A DNA stretch of 64,000 bases from NCBI GenBank assembly GCA_029259745.1, contig JAJDEO010000048.1, forward strand, positions 124,001 to 188,000. The letters are read 5' to 3'. A model generated the notes under the pieces. It saw only the letters and a list, made by a program, of their open reading frames with translations, searched no databases and had not been told where the DNA came from. Below are positions 52,421-61,607 of the stretch, piece after piece (within the stretch, counting starts at the first letter, position 1; each line of letters opens with the position of its first letter). The DNA comes from Planctomycetota bacterium. Its GTDB lineage: Bacteria; Planctomycetota; B15-G4. The translations under genes and the position numbers were made by a program.

Positions 52421-52456
52421 GCCGTGCCTCCGCCTGCGACCTCGGGCGAGGTGATG

Positions 52457-52542
52457 TGGTGCCAGAGGGGGGAATCGAACCCCCACTCCCTTGCGGGAAG
52501 CGGATTTTGAATCCGCCGCGTCTACCGTTCCGCCACACTGGC
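52457..52542 (-). tRNA. tRNA-Leu (anticodon CAA)
   Basis: 86 bases including an encoded CCA; long variable arm, anticodon stem GCGGA / TCCGC with loop TTCAAAA (anticodon CAA), T-arm GGTTCGATTCC. The acceptor stem GCCAGTG / CTCTGGC has one U-U mismatch at the sixth pair. It lies 13 bp downstream of dapB on the same strand. Confidence 0.93.
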
Positions 52543-52555
52543 GCGGGCCGTGAGT

Positions 52556-53254
52556 CTACGGCCGTCCCAACAGCGAATCCAACCCGAGCCCGAGTCCGCG
52601 CTGGTCCATGACCGCGCGAACCGCGAGAACGATGCCTGGGGCGTAGGCGCGCGGGTCGCGGACGACGTGCTCGATCCGCAGGGTCTGAGCCGGCGTGCCG
52701 AAGGTCGTGCCGTGCTCGGCGAGGACCCCGTCGAGGCGCTCGAAGGTGATGGGCGGCCGCGTTCCATCGCGGCTCGCCGCTGCGATGCGCCGGGCCGTGT
52801 CCAGGGCGGTACCGGACGGTGCATCGCGCTTGTCGAGATGGTGGCGCTCATCGATCCCGAGGCACGGCAGCCACTCGGCGATCCACTCGGCAGCGCGCAG
52901 GGCGAGGGCGGCACCAAGCGAAAAGTTGGGGACGATGAGCCCGCCGACGCCGCCCTCGGCGCAGGCGTGGGCAAGGGCTTCGCGGTCGTCGTCGGTGAGG
53001 CCCGAGACACCCACGACGGGGCGCACGCCGGCGCGTGCCGCGCGCGGGGCGAGCGAGCGGGACGCCTGCGCCAACGTGGCGTCGACGAGGACGTCGGGCT
53101 CGAGCGCGAGGAGCGCGTCGAGGTCGTCACCACGTCCGTACGTCGCGACGAGTGCGAGGTCCGGCGCGGCTTCGATCGCCTCGACGGCGACGCGTCCCAG
53201 TCGTCCACTGGCACCGGCGACGACGACGCGCAGAGTGGGCGTCGTCGCCGTCAC
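52556..53254 (-). CDS. dapB: 4-hydroxy-tetrahydrodipicolinate reductase
   Basis: 232 residues from a GTG start that overlaps the ddl stop (GTGA). The N-terminal NAD(P)-binding motif is VVVAGASGRLGRVAVEAI. The catalytic segment ERHHLDKRDAPSGTALDTA is the DapB signature (HH.xK.D.PSGTA). VPNFSLGAALAL precedes it. The protein is a little shorter than E. coli DapB (273). It catalyses the second step of the diaminopimelate/lysine pathway. It is translationally coupled to ddl, so lysine/DAP and D-Ala-D-Ala synthesis share one operon here. Confidence 0.93.
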   Translation of the reverse strand: MTATTPTLRVVVAGASGRLGRVAVEAIEAAPDLALVATYGRGDDLDALLALEPDVLVDATLAQASRSLAPRAARAGVRPVVGVSGLTDDDREALAHACAEGGVGGLIVPNFSLGAALALRAAEWIAEWLPCLGIDERHHLDKRDAPSGTALDTARRIAAASRDGTRPPITFERLDGVLAEHGTTFGTPAQTLRIEHVVRDPRAYAPGIVLAVRAVMDQRGLGLGLDSLLGRP

Positions 53255-54348
53255 GCGCCCTGGCTCCGCCGGACCGTCGCTCCCCCGCCGCGCCGACCGC
53301 TCGCCGGACGCTGCACGTCGACGAGGATCGCGGCAAGCACGTCGTCGAGCGAAAGGCCGTGGGCTGCTGCGGCACGCGGCACGAGGCTCGCGTCCGTGAA
53401 GCCGGGCAGCGAGTTCACTTCGAGGAAGACGGCCTCGTGTGTCGCCGCGTCGATGAGGAAGTCGACGTGGGCGACGCCGCGCAGGCCGAGGTGTTCGAAG
53501 AGCGCCACGGACACGTCGGTGATGTGTGCCGCGACGGCCTCGTCGACGACGGCCGGGCAGGTGAACGTGGTGCTGTCCGCTTCGTACTTGGCGTGGAAGT
53601 CGATGACGCCGTTGCCTTCGGGCTCGACCGACACGATCGGCAGCGCCGTCGCGACCCCGTCGAGCCGCAGCACGCAGCATGTGACGTCCGTGCCCGCGAT
53701 GAACTCCTCCACGAGCGCGCGGCCACGCGTGTCGGCCGCGCGCGCGCGCGTCACGGCGGCCTTGAGCTTGCGCTTGTCCTCGACGAACGTGATGCCGACA
53801 CTCGACCCGCCGCAGACCGGCTTGACGACGCACGGCAGTCCAGTGATTGCGAGGAGGCGCCGCCGGTCGATCTCGGCGTCCGCCTCGACGATGTCATGTC
53901 GCGCACAGGCCACGCCGAGCTTCGAGGCAGCCATCTTCATGAGTTCCTTGTCCATGGCCATCGAGGAAGCGATCGGACCGGCGCCCGTGTAGGGAATGCC
54001 GTGCGCTTCGAGGACGCGTTGGACCTGACCGTCTTCGCCAAACGCGCCGTGCAGGCCGAGGAAGGCGATCTCGTCGCGCTCGCCGAGCACGTCCAGCACG
54101 GCGTTGGCCGATGGGTGGACACCGCTGGTGACCGGAGCGGTGTCGTCGGGCTCGGCGGGTGCCGCGGCGATGACGGCGTCGAGGCTTGCGCCGGGTTCCC
54201 CGAGTGACCACTCCCCACCGCGCGAGAGGTAGACGACGCGGGTGCTGTGACCGAGTCGAGCCAAGCCCGCCAAAAGCGTGCGTGCTGTGGCTAGCGAGAC
54301 GTCGTGTTCGTGCGACGGGCCACCTGCCAAGACGGCGACGGAGACCAT
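53251..54348 (-). CDS. ddl: D-alanine--D-alanine ligase
   Basis: 365 residues. The ATP-grasp enzyme joins two D-alanines for peptidoglycan. Motifs: VAVLAGGPSHEHDVSLATAR, FLGLHGAFGEDGQVQ, YTGAGPIASSMAMDKELMK, CVVKPVCGGSSVGITFV, and EVNSLPGFTDASLVP. This supports a peptidoglycan-type wall with D-Ala-D-Ala in the organism. GGAGAG lies before the ATG. It is first in the operon with dapB. The C-terminal RRGGGATVRRSQGA tail is not conserved. Confidence 0.93.
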   Translation of the reverse strand: MVSVAVLAGGPSHEHDVSLATARTLLAGLARLGHSTRVVYLSRGGEWSLGEPGASLDAVIAAAPAEPDDTAPVTSGVHPSANAVLDVLGERDEIAFLGLHGAFGEDGQVQRVLEAHGIPYTGAGPIASSMAMDKELMKMAASKLGVACARHDIVEADAEIDRRRLLAITGLPCVVKPVCGGSSVGITFVEDKRKLKAAVTRARAADTRGRALVEEFIAGTDVTCCVLRLDGVATALPIVSVEPEGNGVIDFHAKYEADSTTFTCPAVVDEAVAAHITDVSVALFEHLGLRGVAHVDFLIDAATHEAVFLEVNSLPGFTDASLVPRAAAAHGLSLDDVLAAILVDVQRPASGRRGGGATVRRSQGA

Positions 54349-54384
54349 GGGCTCTCCCTTGGCGTACGCGCCGAGGCGCGTCTC

Positions 54385-55767
54385 TCAGGAGCGGTCGAAG
54401 ACCGGTCCGAAATCACTCCTCGTGAGAGTAGCGAGGAACTCCTCCTGATCCAACGCAAACAGTGGTCCGACCTCGACCGGGCCCGGCGGTTGCGAAAGTC
54501 CGGCGGCCTTCATCCAGCGCTTGCCCTGGTCGCTGAGCATCTGCGACGTCACGGCCGGGCTGTCGGAACCCTCGGCGTTCTTCACGGGCGCGAACTCGTC
54601 TTCCCGCCGCACTTCCTGCGTGATGGATGTCTGTGCGAGGGGTAGGGCGTCGAAGACGAAGGTCTCCATCTTGATCGCGTTCGGCTCGCTCGGCGACACC
54701 TGCACTCCGTTCGCGTCGACGTGCGGGACCTTCTTCAGCGCGCGGTGCACGGGCAGTGACAGGTCGCCGCTCGCGATGCGTCGGATGAAGGGCACCGACA
54801 TCGCGTGGATGGCGATGTTGCCGGCGCGGAAGACGAGGCGACCCTGGTCGTCGGTGCGCTTGGCGAGTTCGTCGGAGAGGTCGGAATATTCGATGACACC
54901 CAGCTTCCCGTCGATCTTGCCGAGCACGCCCACCTTTTCGTGCGGGTCGGACTTGGGCACGACCTTCGTCGACATCTCGGCGCCCGCGAGGACGTGGTGG
55001 CCGAGGAAGACCGGGTCGAAGACGGGGGCGAGCGGGTTGTCGACCTGGAAGTAGAAGACCTGCTCGATGCCGCGCCGCTCCATGTCGTCGAGCGCGCCCG
55101 AGCGCATCAGCGCGGCGAACGAGCCACCGTGGCCGTCGGGGCTGAGTGCGAGCTTGTGCTTGTCGGCGAGGAGGATCTTTCCCTCGAGGTCGACGGCCGG
55201 GAGCATGCCCTGCTGGAAGAGCGAGACCTGGTCAGGCTCGAGCCCGAAGTTCTCCGCCTCGTTGAACGCCGCCACGGAGCTGTCGTGGTTCAACGTGCTC
55301 GTCATGACGTAGTACGGCAGCGTCGCGTCGTAGCGACGGCACGTCGCGCGCACGCGGTGGGCGTGATAGGCGAAAAGCGAACGGTGTGTAAGCGGGCCGA
55401 CGGGGAAGCGGCCCTTGGGGCCGTCATACCCGAGGCGCGTCCCTTGTCCCCCCGCCACGAGGAACGCCGCGACCTTGCCTTCGCTGAGCAGCGCGGCACC
55501 GGCCTCGCGCGCGCGGGCGTCGCGCGCCTGGGTTGCGCGGTCGTCGCCGAGTTCGATCAACTCGCAGGGTTCGAGCGCCCCCGATTCGTGGGGCGTCGCT
55601 TCGAGCACCGACGCGATGAGCGCCGGCAGGGTCTCGAGGTCCAACGCCGACAGCTCGGCCGCGAGCGACTCGCGCTGCGCGCCATCGAGTTCGTCCCAAA
55701 AGCGCAGGACGTGCTCTTGCCCGATGGCCGTGAGCCGCGCGCGCAGATCTTCGTGTGTGTCAATCAT
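54385..55767 (-). CDS. UDP-sugar pyrophosphorylase (UDPGP family, UAP-like)
   Basis: 460 residues. The nucleotide site is FLVAGGQGTRLGYDGPKGRFPVG, followed by YYVMTSTLNHD, FQQGMLPAVDL and SPDGHGGSFAALM. The DNPLAPVFDPVFLGHHV segment matches eukaryote-type UDP-N-acetylglucosamine pyrophosphorylase (UAP1/Qri1), and FPHVDANGVQV-type and IKMETFVFDALPL blocks follow. It makes UDP-GlcNAc or a related UDP-sugar from UTP and a sugar phosphate. The eukaryote-like family is less common in bacteria than GlmU, but planctomycetes and relatives carry it. Together with ddl it suggests wall-precursor supply. Confidence 0.88.
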   Translation of the reverse strand: MIDTHEDLRARLTAIGQEHVLRFWDELDGAQRESLAAELSALDLETLPALIASVLEATPHESGALEPCELIELGDDRATQARDARAREAGAALLSEGKVAAFLVAGGQGTRLGYDGPKGRFPVGPLTHRSLFAYHAHRVRATCRRYDATLPYYVMTSTLNHDSSVAAFNEAENFGLEPDQVSLFQQGMLPAVDLEGKILLADKHKLALSPDGHGGSFAALMRSGALDDMERRGIEQVFYFQVDNPLAPVFDPVFLGHHVLAGAEMSTKVVPKSDPHEKVGVLGKIDGKLGVIEYSDLSDELAKRTDDQGRLVFRAGNIAIHAMSVPFIRRIASGDLSLPVHRALKKVPHVDANGVQVSPSEPNAIKMETFVFDALPLAQTSITQEVRREDEFAPVKNAEGSDSPAVTSQMLSDQGKRWMKAAGLSQPPGPVEVGPLFALDQEEFLATLTRSDFGPVFDRS

Positions 55768-55884
55768 GGTGTCGCCGATCGGCCAATCCGGCCCCGAGCT
55801 TGAGGGACAGAGCCCTCTAGCGGGCGTTTCGAGATGTCAGTGCGTGCTCGTCACCCGCCGCTCGACGGGCCCCGCTGAAGCACG

Positions 55885-55917
55885 CGGGACGCCCGTCAAC
55901 CACAGACGGGCGTCCCG
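55885..55917 (-). terminator. Hairpin at the end of the fab cluster
   Basis: Perfect 13-bp stem (55885-55897 with 55905-55917) and 7-base loop, 31 bp past the fabF stop. On the minus strand no T-run follows, so termination is likely but the mechanism is not clear. Confidence 0.6.
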
Positions 55918-55948
55918 TTCACTTCAAGCCCCGGCCGCGCGGGTCAGA

Positions 55949-57199
55949 TCAAGACTCGTGCTTGCCGAAGAGCAGACAGACGTTGTGACCGCCGAAGCCA
56001 AGCGAGTTCGAGATCGCTCCGCCGATGGCCATCGAGCGTGCTTCCCCGGGGACGTAGTCGAGGTCACAGCCTTCACCGGCCTCGACGTGGTTCCGCGTGG
56101 GGTGGGCGAGCCCTTCGGCGATCGACTTGGCCGTGACGGCCGCCTCGACGCCAGCCGAGGCACCCAGCAGGTGCCCCATCATCGACTTGGTGCTCGAGAC
56201 GGCGAGCTTGCTGGCGTGTCCACCGAAGACATCGTGGAGCGCCTTGGTCTCCACGCGGTCGTTGTAGTAGGTGGACGTGCCGTGCGCGTTGACGTAGTCG
56301 ATGTCGCTCGGCACACGAGCGCCGTCCTTCAACGCCATCTCGATGGCACGCCGTGGACCGATTCCGTCTTCCTTCGGCTGCGTGATGTGGAAGGCATCCG
56401 ACGTGGCACCGAAGCCGAGGAACTCGGCGTAGATCTTTGCGCCACGCGCCAGGGCATGCTCACGCTCTTCGAGCAAGAGAATCCCCGCGCCTTCCCCCAT
56501 CACGAAGCCATCGCGGTCCTTGTCGAACGGACGGCAGGCCTGGTCGGGCTCGTCGTTCCGGGTCGACAGGGCCTTCATCGAGCCGAAGGCGGCGATGGCC
56601 AGCGTCGAAACGGCAGCCTCGGCACCTCCTGACACCACGACGTCCGCCTCACCCCACTGGATGGTGCGCAACGCCAGACCGAGCGCATGCCCAGCCGACG
56701 CGCATGCCGAACTCGTCGCATAGTTCGTGCCTTGCAATCCGTACTGGATCGACACGCGCGCCGACACGGCGTTGGGCATCATCTTCGGGATGAAGTGCGG
56801 CGAGACCCGCTTCGGACCGCGATCGAGCAGCACATGATGCTCGGCCTCGATGGCCATGATGCCGCCGATCCCGGTACCGAGGATGCACCCGCCACGCTCG
56901 GGGTCGAGCGTGGCAGGGTCGAGTCCGGCGTCTTCGAAGCATTCCTTCGACGCCATCAACGCGTACTGCGTGACGTAGTCGAGCTTCTTGACCTCGCGAA
57001 CGTCGAAGTACTCGGACGGGTCGTAGTCCTCCACCGTGCCTGCGATGCGGGTCCGGTACTCGGACGCATCGAAGTAGCGATCAGGGATCGCACGGATCCC
57101 GTTCTCGCCGGCAAGGAGCTTCGACCAGCTCTTCTCGAACGACAGCCCGAGTGCGGTACACGCACCCAGACCTGTGATGACCACGCGGCGGCGGCTCAT
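55949..57199 (-). CDS. fabF: 3-oxoacyl-[acyl-carrier-protein] synthase II
   Basis: 416 residues; GGGAGGAAC lies before the ATG. Condensing enzyme of fatty-acid elongation. The active cysteine is in ATSSACASAGHAL; the two histidines are in NAHGTSTYYND and MGHLLGASAG, giving the Cys-His-His triad of KAS I/II. VVITGLGACTALG is the start signature. It is the last gene of the cluster rpmF-plsX-fabH-fabD-fabG-acpP-fabF, 25 bp after acpP. Confidence 0.95.
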   Translation of the reverse strand: MSRRRVVITGLGACTALGLSFEKSWSKLLAGENGIRAIPDRYFDASEYRTRIAGTVEDYDPSEYFDVREVKKLDYVTQYALMASKECFEDAGLDPATLDPERGGCILGTGIGGIMAIEAEHHVLLDRGPKRVSPHFIPKMMPNAVSARVSIQYGLQGTNYATSSACASAGHALGLALRTIQWGEADVVVSGGAEAAVSTLAIAAFGSMKALSTRNDEPDQACRPFDKDRDGFVMGEGAGILLLEEREHALARGAKIYAEFLGFGATSDAFHITQPKEDGIGPRRAIEMALKDGARVPSDIDYVNAHGTSTYYNDRVETKALHDVFGGHASKLAVSSTKSMMGHLLGASAGVEAAVTAKSIAEGLAHPTRNHVEAGEGCDLDYVPGEARSMAIGGAISNSLGFGGHNVCLLFGKHES

Positions 57200-57224
57200 A
57201 GTTCCTCCCGAAGCGTCGTCAGGC

Positions 57225-57470
57225 TCAGCCCGAGTGGTTCGAGATGTATTCGACCGCGTCACCCACGGTCTGGATCTTCTCAGCCTCTTCGTCGGGGATG
57301 CTGATGTTGAAGTGGTCTTCGAACTCCATCACCAACTCAACGGTGTCGAGCGAGTCGGCACCGAGGTCCTGGATAAAGGACGTGCTGCTGTTGACCTTCT
57401 CCTTACTGGCACCCATCTGCTCACAGACGATGGAAACGACCTTCTCTTCGATCTCGGCCTTGTCAGCCAC
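57225..57470 (-). CDS. acpP: Acyl carrier protein
   Basis: 81 residues from a GTG with GGAGAA 6 bases upstream. The 4'-phosphopantetheine attachment site is the Ser of GADSLDTVELVM. EDHFNISIPDEEAEKIQTVGDAVEYI is the usual acidic helix 3-4 part. It carries growing acyl chains for FabD, FabG, FabH and FabF, all encoded beside it. Confidence 0.96.
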   Translation of the reverse strand: MADKAEIEEKVVSIVCEQMGASKEKVNSSTSFIQDLGADSLDTVELVMEFEDHFNISIPDEEAEKIQTVGDAVEYISNHSG

Positions 57471-57665
57471 ACTCGTTCTCCAGACGCGACGGGCAATGCT
57501 GCCCGTGACCATGCCGGGCGCCGATCGACGCCCGCAACAATCGGGTTAGTGTCCGCAGCCGCGACCCCGGGGTCAACCCGTGATGACGACCTTGCGGACG
57601 GACTTCAAATTTCAAGGGGGAAGTGCGTGAGATATGCCTCACGTCAAACTCGGCGCTGAGCGCGC

Positions 57666-58409
57666 TCAGAGCGACATGCCTCCGTCGATGACGAGGGTGG
57701 TGCCGGTGATGTAGGCGGCCTCCTCGGACACGAGAAAAGCGACGCCCTTGGCGATGTCGTCGGGGTCGCCGAGGCGCCCCAGCGGAATATGCGTGAGGGC
57801 TCCCTCGCGCACGGCCTCGGGCAAGTCGTTCGTCATATCGGTTTGGATGTAGCCCGGGGCGACGGCATTGACGCGTATCCCGCGCCCGCCGAGCTCGGCG
57901 GCCAGCGAGCGCGTGATGCCGAACAGGCCGGCCTTGGCGGCCGCGTAGTTGCTCTGGCCGGCGTTGCCCGTGATGCCGACGATCGACGAGACGTTGACGA
58001 TCGAGCCCGAGCGCTTCTTCATCATCGGCTTCGTCACGGCTCGGCAGTAGAGCAGCGAACCCTTCAGATTCGTGTCGACCACCGCATCGATGTCCTCGTC
58101 CGACATCCGCATCAGCAGCGTGTCACGCGTGATGCCGGCGTTGTTGACGAGGATGTCGAGGCCGCCCCACTTTTCGACGATCTCGCCGACGACTTCCTGG
58201 GCGCGGGCGCTGTCGCGCACGTCCGCAGCGAAGGCGAGAGCTTCGCTTCCAGCGTCGACGGCCGCGGCGGCACCGCCGTCGGCGCTCTTCTGCGACGTCG
58301 CCGTGACGGCCACGCGGCATCCTGCACTCGCGAGGCGCTGGACGATCGCACGGCCGATGCCGCGCGAGCCCCCGGTCACGAGGGCCGTCTTGCCTGAAAG
58401 GTCGGTCAT
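57666..58409 (-). CDS. fabG: 3-oxoacyl-[acyl-carrier-protein] reductase
   Basis: 247 residues. SDR fold with TGGSRGIGRAI, NNAGITRDTLLMRM, VNVSSIVGITGNAGQSNYAAAKAG (Ser, Tyr, Lys) and VAPGYIQTDMT, all FabG signatures. The TATSQKSADGG segment suits NADPH. The ATG overlaps the fabD stop by 4 bp (ATGA). A 195-bp gap separates it from acpP, so acpP/fabF may have a further promoter there. Confidence 0.95.
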   Translation of the reverse strand: MTDLSGKTALVTGGSRGIGRAIVQRLASAGCRVAVTATSQKSADGGAAAAVDAGSEALAFAADVRDSARAQEVVGEIVEKWGGLDILVNNAGITRDTLLMRMSDEDIDAVVDTNLKGSLLYCRAVTKPMMKKRSGSIVNVSSIVGITGNAGQSNYAAAKAGLFGITRSLAAELGGRGIRVNAVAPGYIQTDMTNDLPEAVREGALTHIPLGRLGDPDDIAKGVAFLVSEEAAYITGTTLVIDGGMSL

Positions 58410-59353
58410 GGTGCATCTCCCGGCCACGCGGTGAACTCCGCGAGGTCGTCGGCCGTCGAGCAGTGGGCGACGGCGGTGTCGTGGTCGTAGCGGCGCAGCA
58501 TGTTCGTGAGCTGTCGCCCCGGTGCCGGTTCGAGGAACGCACGGCTCCCCTGGTTGAGCAGTGCCTCCATCGAAGCCTGCCAACGAACCGGCGAGGTGAC
58601 CTGCTTGCGCAGCAGGTCGCGAATCGTGTTCGGGTCGGTCGTCGCCTCTCCTGTGACGTTCATGACGACGGGGATCGACGGTGTCGTCACGGCCGTGTCG
58701 TCGAGCGCGGCGGCAAGGGTCGCGGCGGCCGGCTCCATGCACGGCGAATGGAACGCGCCGGCCACCGAGAGGCGCACGGCCTTGCGGATGCCGTGCGCGC
58801 GCAGCAGTCCCTCGGCACGATCCAGCGCAGCGTTCGAGCCCGCGATGGCGATCTGCTTCGGCGCGAGGAGGTTCGCGACGACGAGCACGTCGTTGCCGCG
58901 TGCTTCGTCGCAGAGGGCCGCGGCGCTTTCATCGGTAGCACCGACGAGCGAGATCATGCCGCTCGGATGTGCTTCCGAGGCGGCCTGCATGGCTTCACCG
59001 CGCAGGCGGACGAGCTTGATCGCATCGATGGTCGAGAGTGCGCCGGCCCAGGCGAGCGCCGAGTATTCACCGAGCGACAGACCGGCCACGGCGGTGACGC
59101 GGTCACGCTGCACGAGGCCGCGTGACTCGAGGGCCGCCAGAGTTGCCAGCGACGTCATGAGGATCGCCGGCTGGCAGACGTCGGTGCGGTCGAGCGCCGC
59201 GGCGTCCGTGCCGCCGATGACGTCGCGCAAGTCGGTGCCGAGCGCCTCGGCACCCGCCTCGAAGACGCCGCGCGCGGCCTCGTCGACCTCTGCGATGTCG
59301 AGGCCCATGCCGAGCGCTTGCGCGCCTTGGCCGGGGAACAGGATCGATGGCAT
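58406..59353 (-). CDS. fabD: Malonyl-CoA-[acyl-carrier-protein] transacylase
   Basis: 315 residues. FPGQGAQALGMG start, active Ser in AGLSLGEYSALAWAGAL, His in GAFHSPCMEPA, and GNDVLVVANLLAPKQIAIAGS. It loads malonyl groups on ACP. The stop overlaps fabG by 4 bp; fabH ends 58 bp upstream. Confidence 0.95.
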   Translation of the reverse strand: MPSILFPGQGAQALGMGLDIAEVDEAARGVFEAGAEALGTDLRDVIGGTDAAALDRTDVCQPAILMTSLATLAALESRGLVQRDRVTAVAGLSLGEYSALAWAGALSTIDAIKLVRLRGEAMQAASEAHPSGMISLVGATDESAAALCDEARGNDVLVVANLLAPKQIAIAGSNAALDRAEGLLRAHGIRKAVRLSVAGAFHSPCMEPAAATLAAALDDTAVTTPSIPVVMNVTGEATTDPNTIRDLLRKQVTSPVRWQASMEALLNQGSRAFLEPAPGRQLTNMLRRYDHDTAVAHCSTADDLAEFTAWPGDAP

Positions 59354-59411
59354 CTTGCGATCTCTCAGAGCGACGGGACGGCTGGAAGGGGACGAGCGTG
59401 CGGCGTTGCCG

Positions 59412-60401
59412 CTACCACTTCATTCCCACGGAGCCCCAGGTGAGGCCGGCACCGAACGAACAGAGAACGACGAGCTTGCCGTCCGCCCCATCGAACCAGC
59501 CCGTCCGACGCGCTTCGTCGAGCGCAAGCGGTACCGAAGCTGCCGACGTGTTTCCCATGCGATCGATGTTGACGAAGATCGACTCTTCGGGGAGGTCCAT
59601 CCGGTCGCGGGCTGCCTCGATGATGCGCTGGTTCATCTGATGCGGAACGATGCCGCCGAGTTCCAGGTCGCTGTTGGTTTCCTGCTCGCGCTGGACGAGC
59701 TCGACAAACTTTCGCACTGCGAACTGATAGACCTGCCGCCCATGGATGACGAGCTTGTCGGCGTAGTCGTCGAGCAGCTCGTGCGTGAGTGGGATCTTCG
59801 CACCGCCGGCGCGCTGATGCATGACGTCGTACCCGCCACCGTCCGCCTCGATCGAACAGGACCGCACCTCGCCGCAGCGCGGAGCCGAGCTGCTGTAGAT
59901 CACCGCGCCAGCTCCGTCGCCGAAGAGGATGCTCGATCCGCGATCGGTGTAGTCGGCGATGCGCGAGAGTGACTCGGCGCCGATGACGAGGACGTTCTTG
60001 TACGTCCCCGTCCAGAGGTACTGGGCGGCGACGCTCGTGCCGTAGACGAAGCCCGTGCAGCCCGCCTGCATGTCGAAGGCCGGCACGTTCGTGAGGCCGA
60101 GTTCGTGCTGGATGATGCACGAGGTGGCCGGCACGTGCTGGTCTGGTGTGACCGTCGCGAGAACGATCAGGTCGATCTCGGAGGCGTCCATGTCGGCATC
60201 GACGAGCGCGCGCTTCGCGGCCTCGATGCAGAGCATCGACGTCGTCTCGCCTTCACGCACGACGTGCCGTTGGCGAATGCCTGTGCGCTTGACGATCCAC
60301 TCGTCGGACGTGTCGACGATCTTCGAGAGGTCGTCGTTCGTGAGGACGCCTTCGGGGACGAAGGATCCGGTGCCGCGGATGCCAAAGGGGACGCGGGTCA
60401 T
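59412..60401 (-). CDS. fabH: 3-oxoacyl-[acyl-carrier-protein] synthase III
   Basis: 329 residues. Starts fatty-acid synthesis by condensing acetyl-CoA with malonyl-ACP. Active Cys in DMQAGCTGFVYG, His in GIVPHQMNQRI, Asn in MGNTSAASVPLAL. ILFGDGAGAVI and SDEWIVKRTGIRQRH are further FabH blocks. The ATG overlaps the plsX stop by 4 bp (ATGA). Confidence 0.95.
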   Translation of the reverse strand: MTRVPFGIRGTGSFVPEGVLTNDDLSKIVDTSDEWIVKRTGIRQRHVVREGETTSMLCIEAAKRALVDADMDASEIDLIVLATVTPDQHVPATSCIIQHELGLTNVPAFDMQAGCTGFVYGTSVAAQYLWTGTYKNVLVIGAESLSRIADYTDRGSSILFGDGAGAVIYSSSAPRCGEVRSCSIEADGGGYDVMHQRAGGAKIPLTHELLDDYADKLVIHGRQVYQFAVRKFVELVQREQETNSDLELGGIVPHQMNQRIIEAARDRMDLPEESIFVNIDRMGNTSAASVPLALDEARRTGWFDGADGKLVVLCSFGAGLTWGSVGMKW

Positions 60402-61393
60402 GGAACCGGGTTTCCGCTGGCTTCGAGACGCTCGAGAATGTGTTGGTTGACGTCATGCTTCACGGCGGAGGCTGCAGCCTTGAGCATGTGCGCGATGGCG
60501 CGCGCGTCGGACCGACCGTGGCCGATCATGACCGGCGCCGAGACCCCGAGCAACGGCGCGCCGCCGTAGTTCGCGTAGTCGAGGCGTTGGAATGACTTAC
60601 CGAGGCTTTGCGCGACTTCATCGCGTGGCGGATGCTCGGCGAACGCCTCGTGCACCATCTGACGCACGAAGGACGCCAGGCCTTCCGACACCTTCAAGAT
60701 CACGTTGCCGACGAAGCCTTCACAGACAACGACGTCGACGACTCCGCTCATGAGGTCCTGGCCCTCGATGAACCCCTTGTAGTCGATCGGGGAGTTCTGA
60801 AGGAGCGCATGGGTTTCGGTGATGAGCGGGTTGCCCTTGCCTTCCTCCTCGCCGATGTTCAGCAGGCCGACGGTCGGTGCGCTGACACCGAGGGTGCCAC
60901 GCGTGTACTCGACCGCCATGATGGCGTACTGGACCAGGTGCTCAGGCTTGCAATAGATGTTGGCGCCCACGTCGATGACGACGCAGGGCCCGCGTCGGGT
61001 CGGCATTGGAACGGCGATGCCCGGGCGTGCGATGCCGGGCAGGCGCCCGAGCACGAGCGACGCCGCGGCGACCACGGCACCCGTGTTGCCGGCGGACACG
61101 AACGCATTGGCATGCCCCGCCTTGACCGCCTTCATGGCGACAGTCATCGACGAGTCTTTTTTGGTCCGAATCGCTGACGCTGGGCTCTCGTCCATCTCGA
61201 CGACCTCGGTGGCGCCGAGGACTTCGAGCTGCGACAAGTCGCGGGCGGCGAGGCGCTCTTTGAGCTCGCCCTCACGCCCGACGAGCAGGAGCTGCTCGGG
61301 ACGAACGAACCCTCGCTCGAGAGCGAGAGCTGCGCCGTCGACGACACAGCCGGGGGCGCTGTCGCCCCCCATCGCGTCAATGGCGATCTTCAC
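60398..61393 (-). CDS. plsX: Phosphate acyltransferase PlsX
   Basis: 331 residues from a GTG. It makes acyl-phosphate from acyl-ACP for phospholipid synthesis. IAIDAMGGDSAP is the family start; VSAGNTGAVVAAASLVLGRLPGIARPGIAV and VDVVVCEGFVGNVILKVSEG are the other signatures, with NIGEEEGKGN between. It lies 34 bp after rpmF, the widespread rpmF-plsX-fab arrangement that links ribosome and lipid synthesis. Confidence 0.95.
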   Translation of the reverse strand: MKIAIDAMGGDSAPGCVVDGAALALERGFVRPEQLLLVGREGELKERLAARDLSQLEVLGATEVVEMDESPASAIRTKKDSSMTVAMKAVKAGHANAFVSAGNTGAVVAAASLVLGRLPGIARPGIAVPMPTRRGPCVVIDVGANIYCKPEHLVQYAIMAVEYTRGTLGVSAPTVGLLNIGEEEGKGNPLITETHALLQNSPIDYKGFIEGQDLMSGVVDVVVCEGFVGNVILKVSEGLASFVRQMVHEAFAEHPPRDEVAQSLGKSFQRLDYANYGGAPLLGVSAPVMIGHGRSDARAIAHMLKAAASAVKHDVNQHILERLEASGNPVP

Positions 61394-61427
61394 GGACACG
61401 TCCGTCTCGATCACGGTGCGGTCTCGA

Positions 61428-61607
61428 TCAGGCTTCGAGATGCAGGACGTCGCGGCCCTTGTAGTACCCGCAGTTGTCGCACGCGGTGTGCGGCTGCTTG
61501 ACGGCGCTGCAACGCGCACACAGTGCGGTCGCCGGCGGCGTGAGGGCGAGGTGGCTACGACGCTTACGCTTACGTGCCTTCGAGGTCTTGCGCTTGGGTA
61601 CGGCCAT
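61428..61607 (-). CDS. rpmF: 50S ribosomal protein L32
   Basis: 59 residues. MAVPKRKTSKARKRKRRSH is the standard L32 start. The zinc site is LCARCSAVKQPH and ACDNCGYYKGRDV (two CxxC pairs). The protein binds the large subunit. First gene of the plsX/fab operon; its start has a GATCGCTCCC-type leader without a strong ribosome site. Confidence 0.94.
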   Translation of the reverse strand: MAVPKRKTSKARKRKRRSHLALTPPATALCARCSAVKQPHTACDNCGYYKGRDVLHLEA

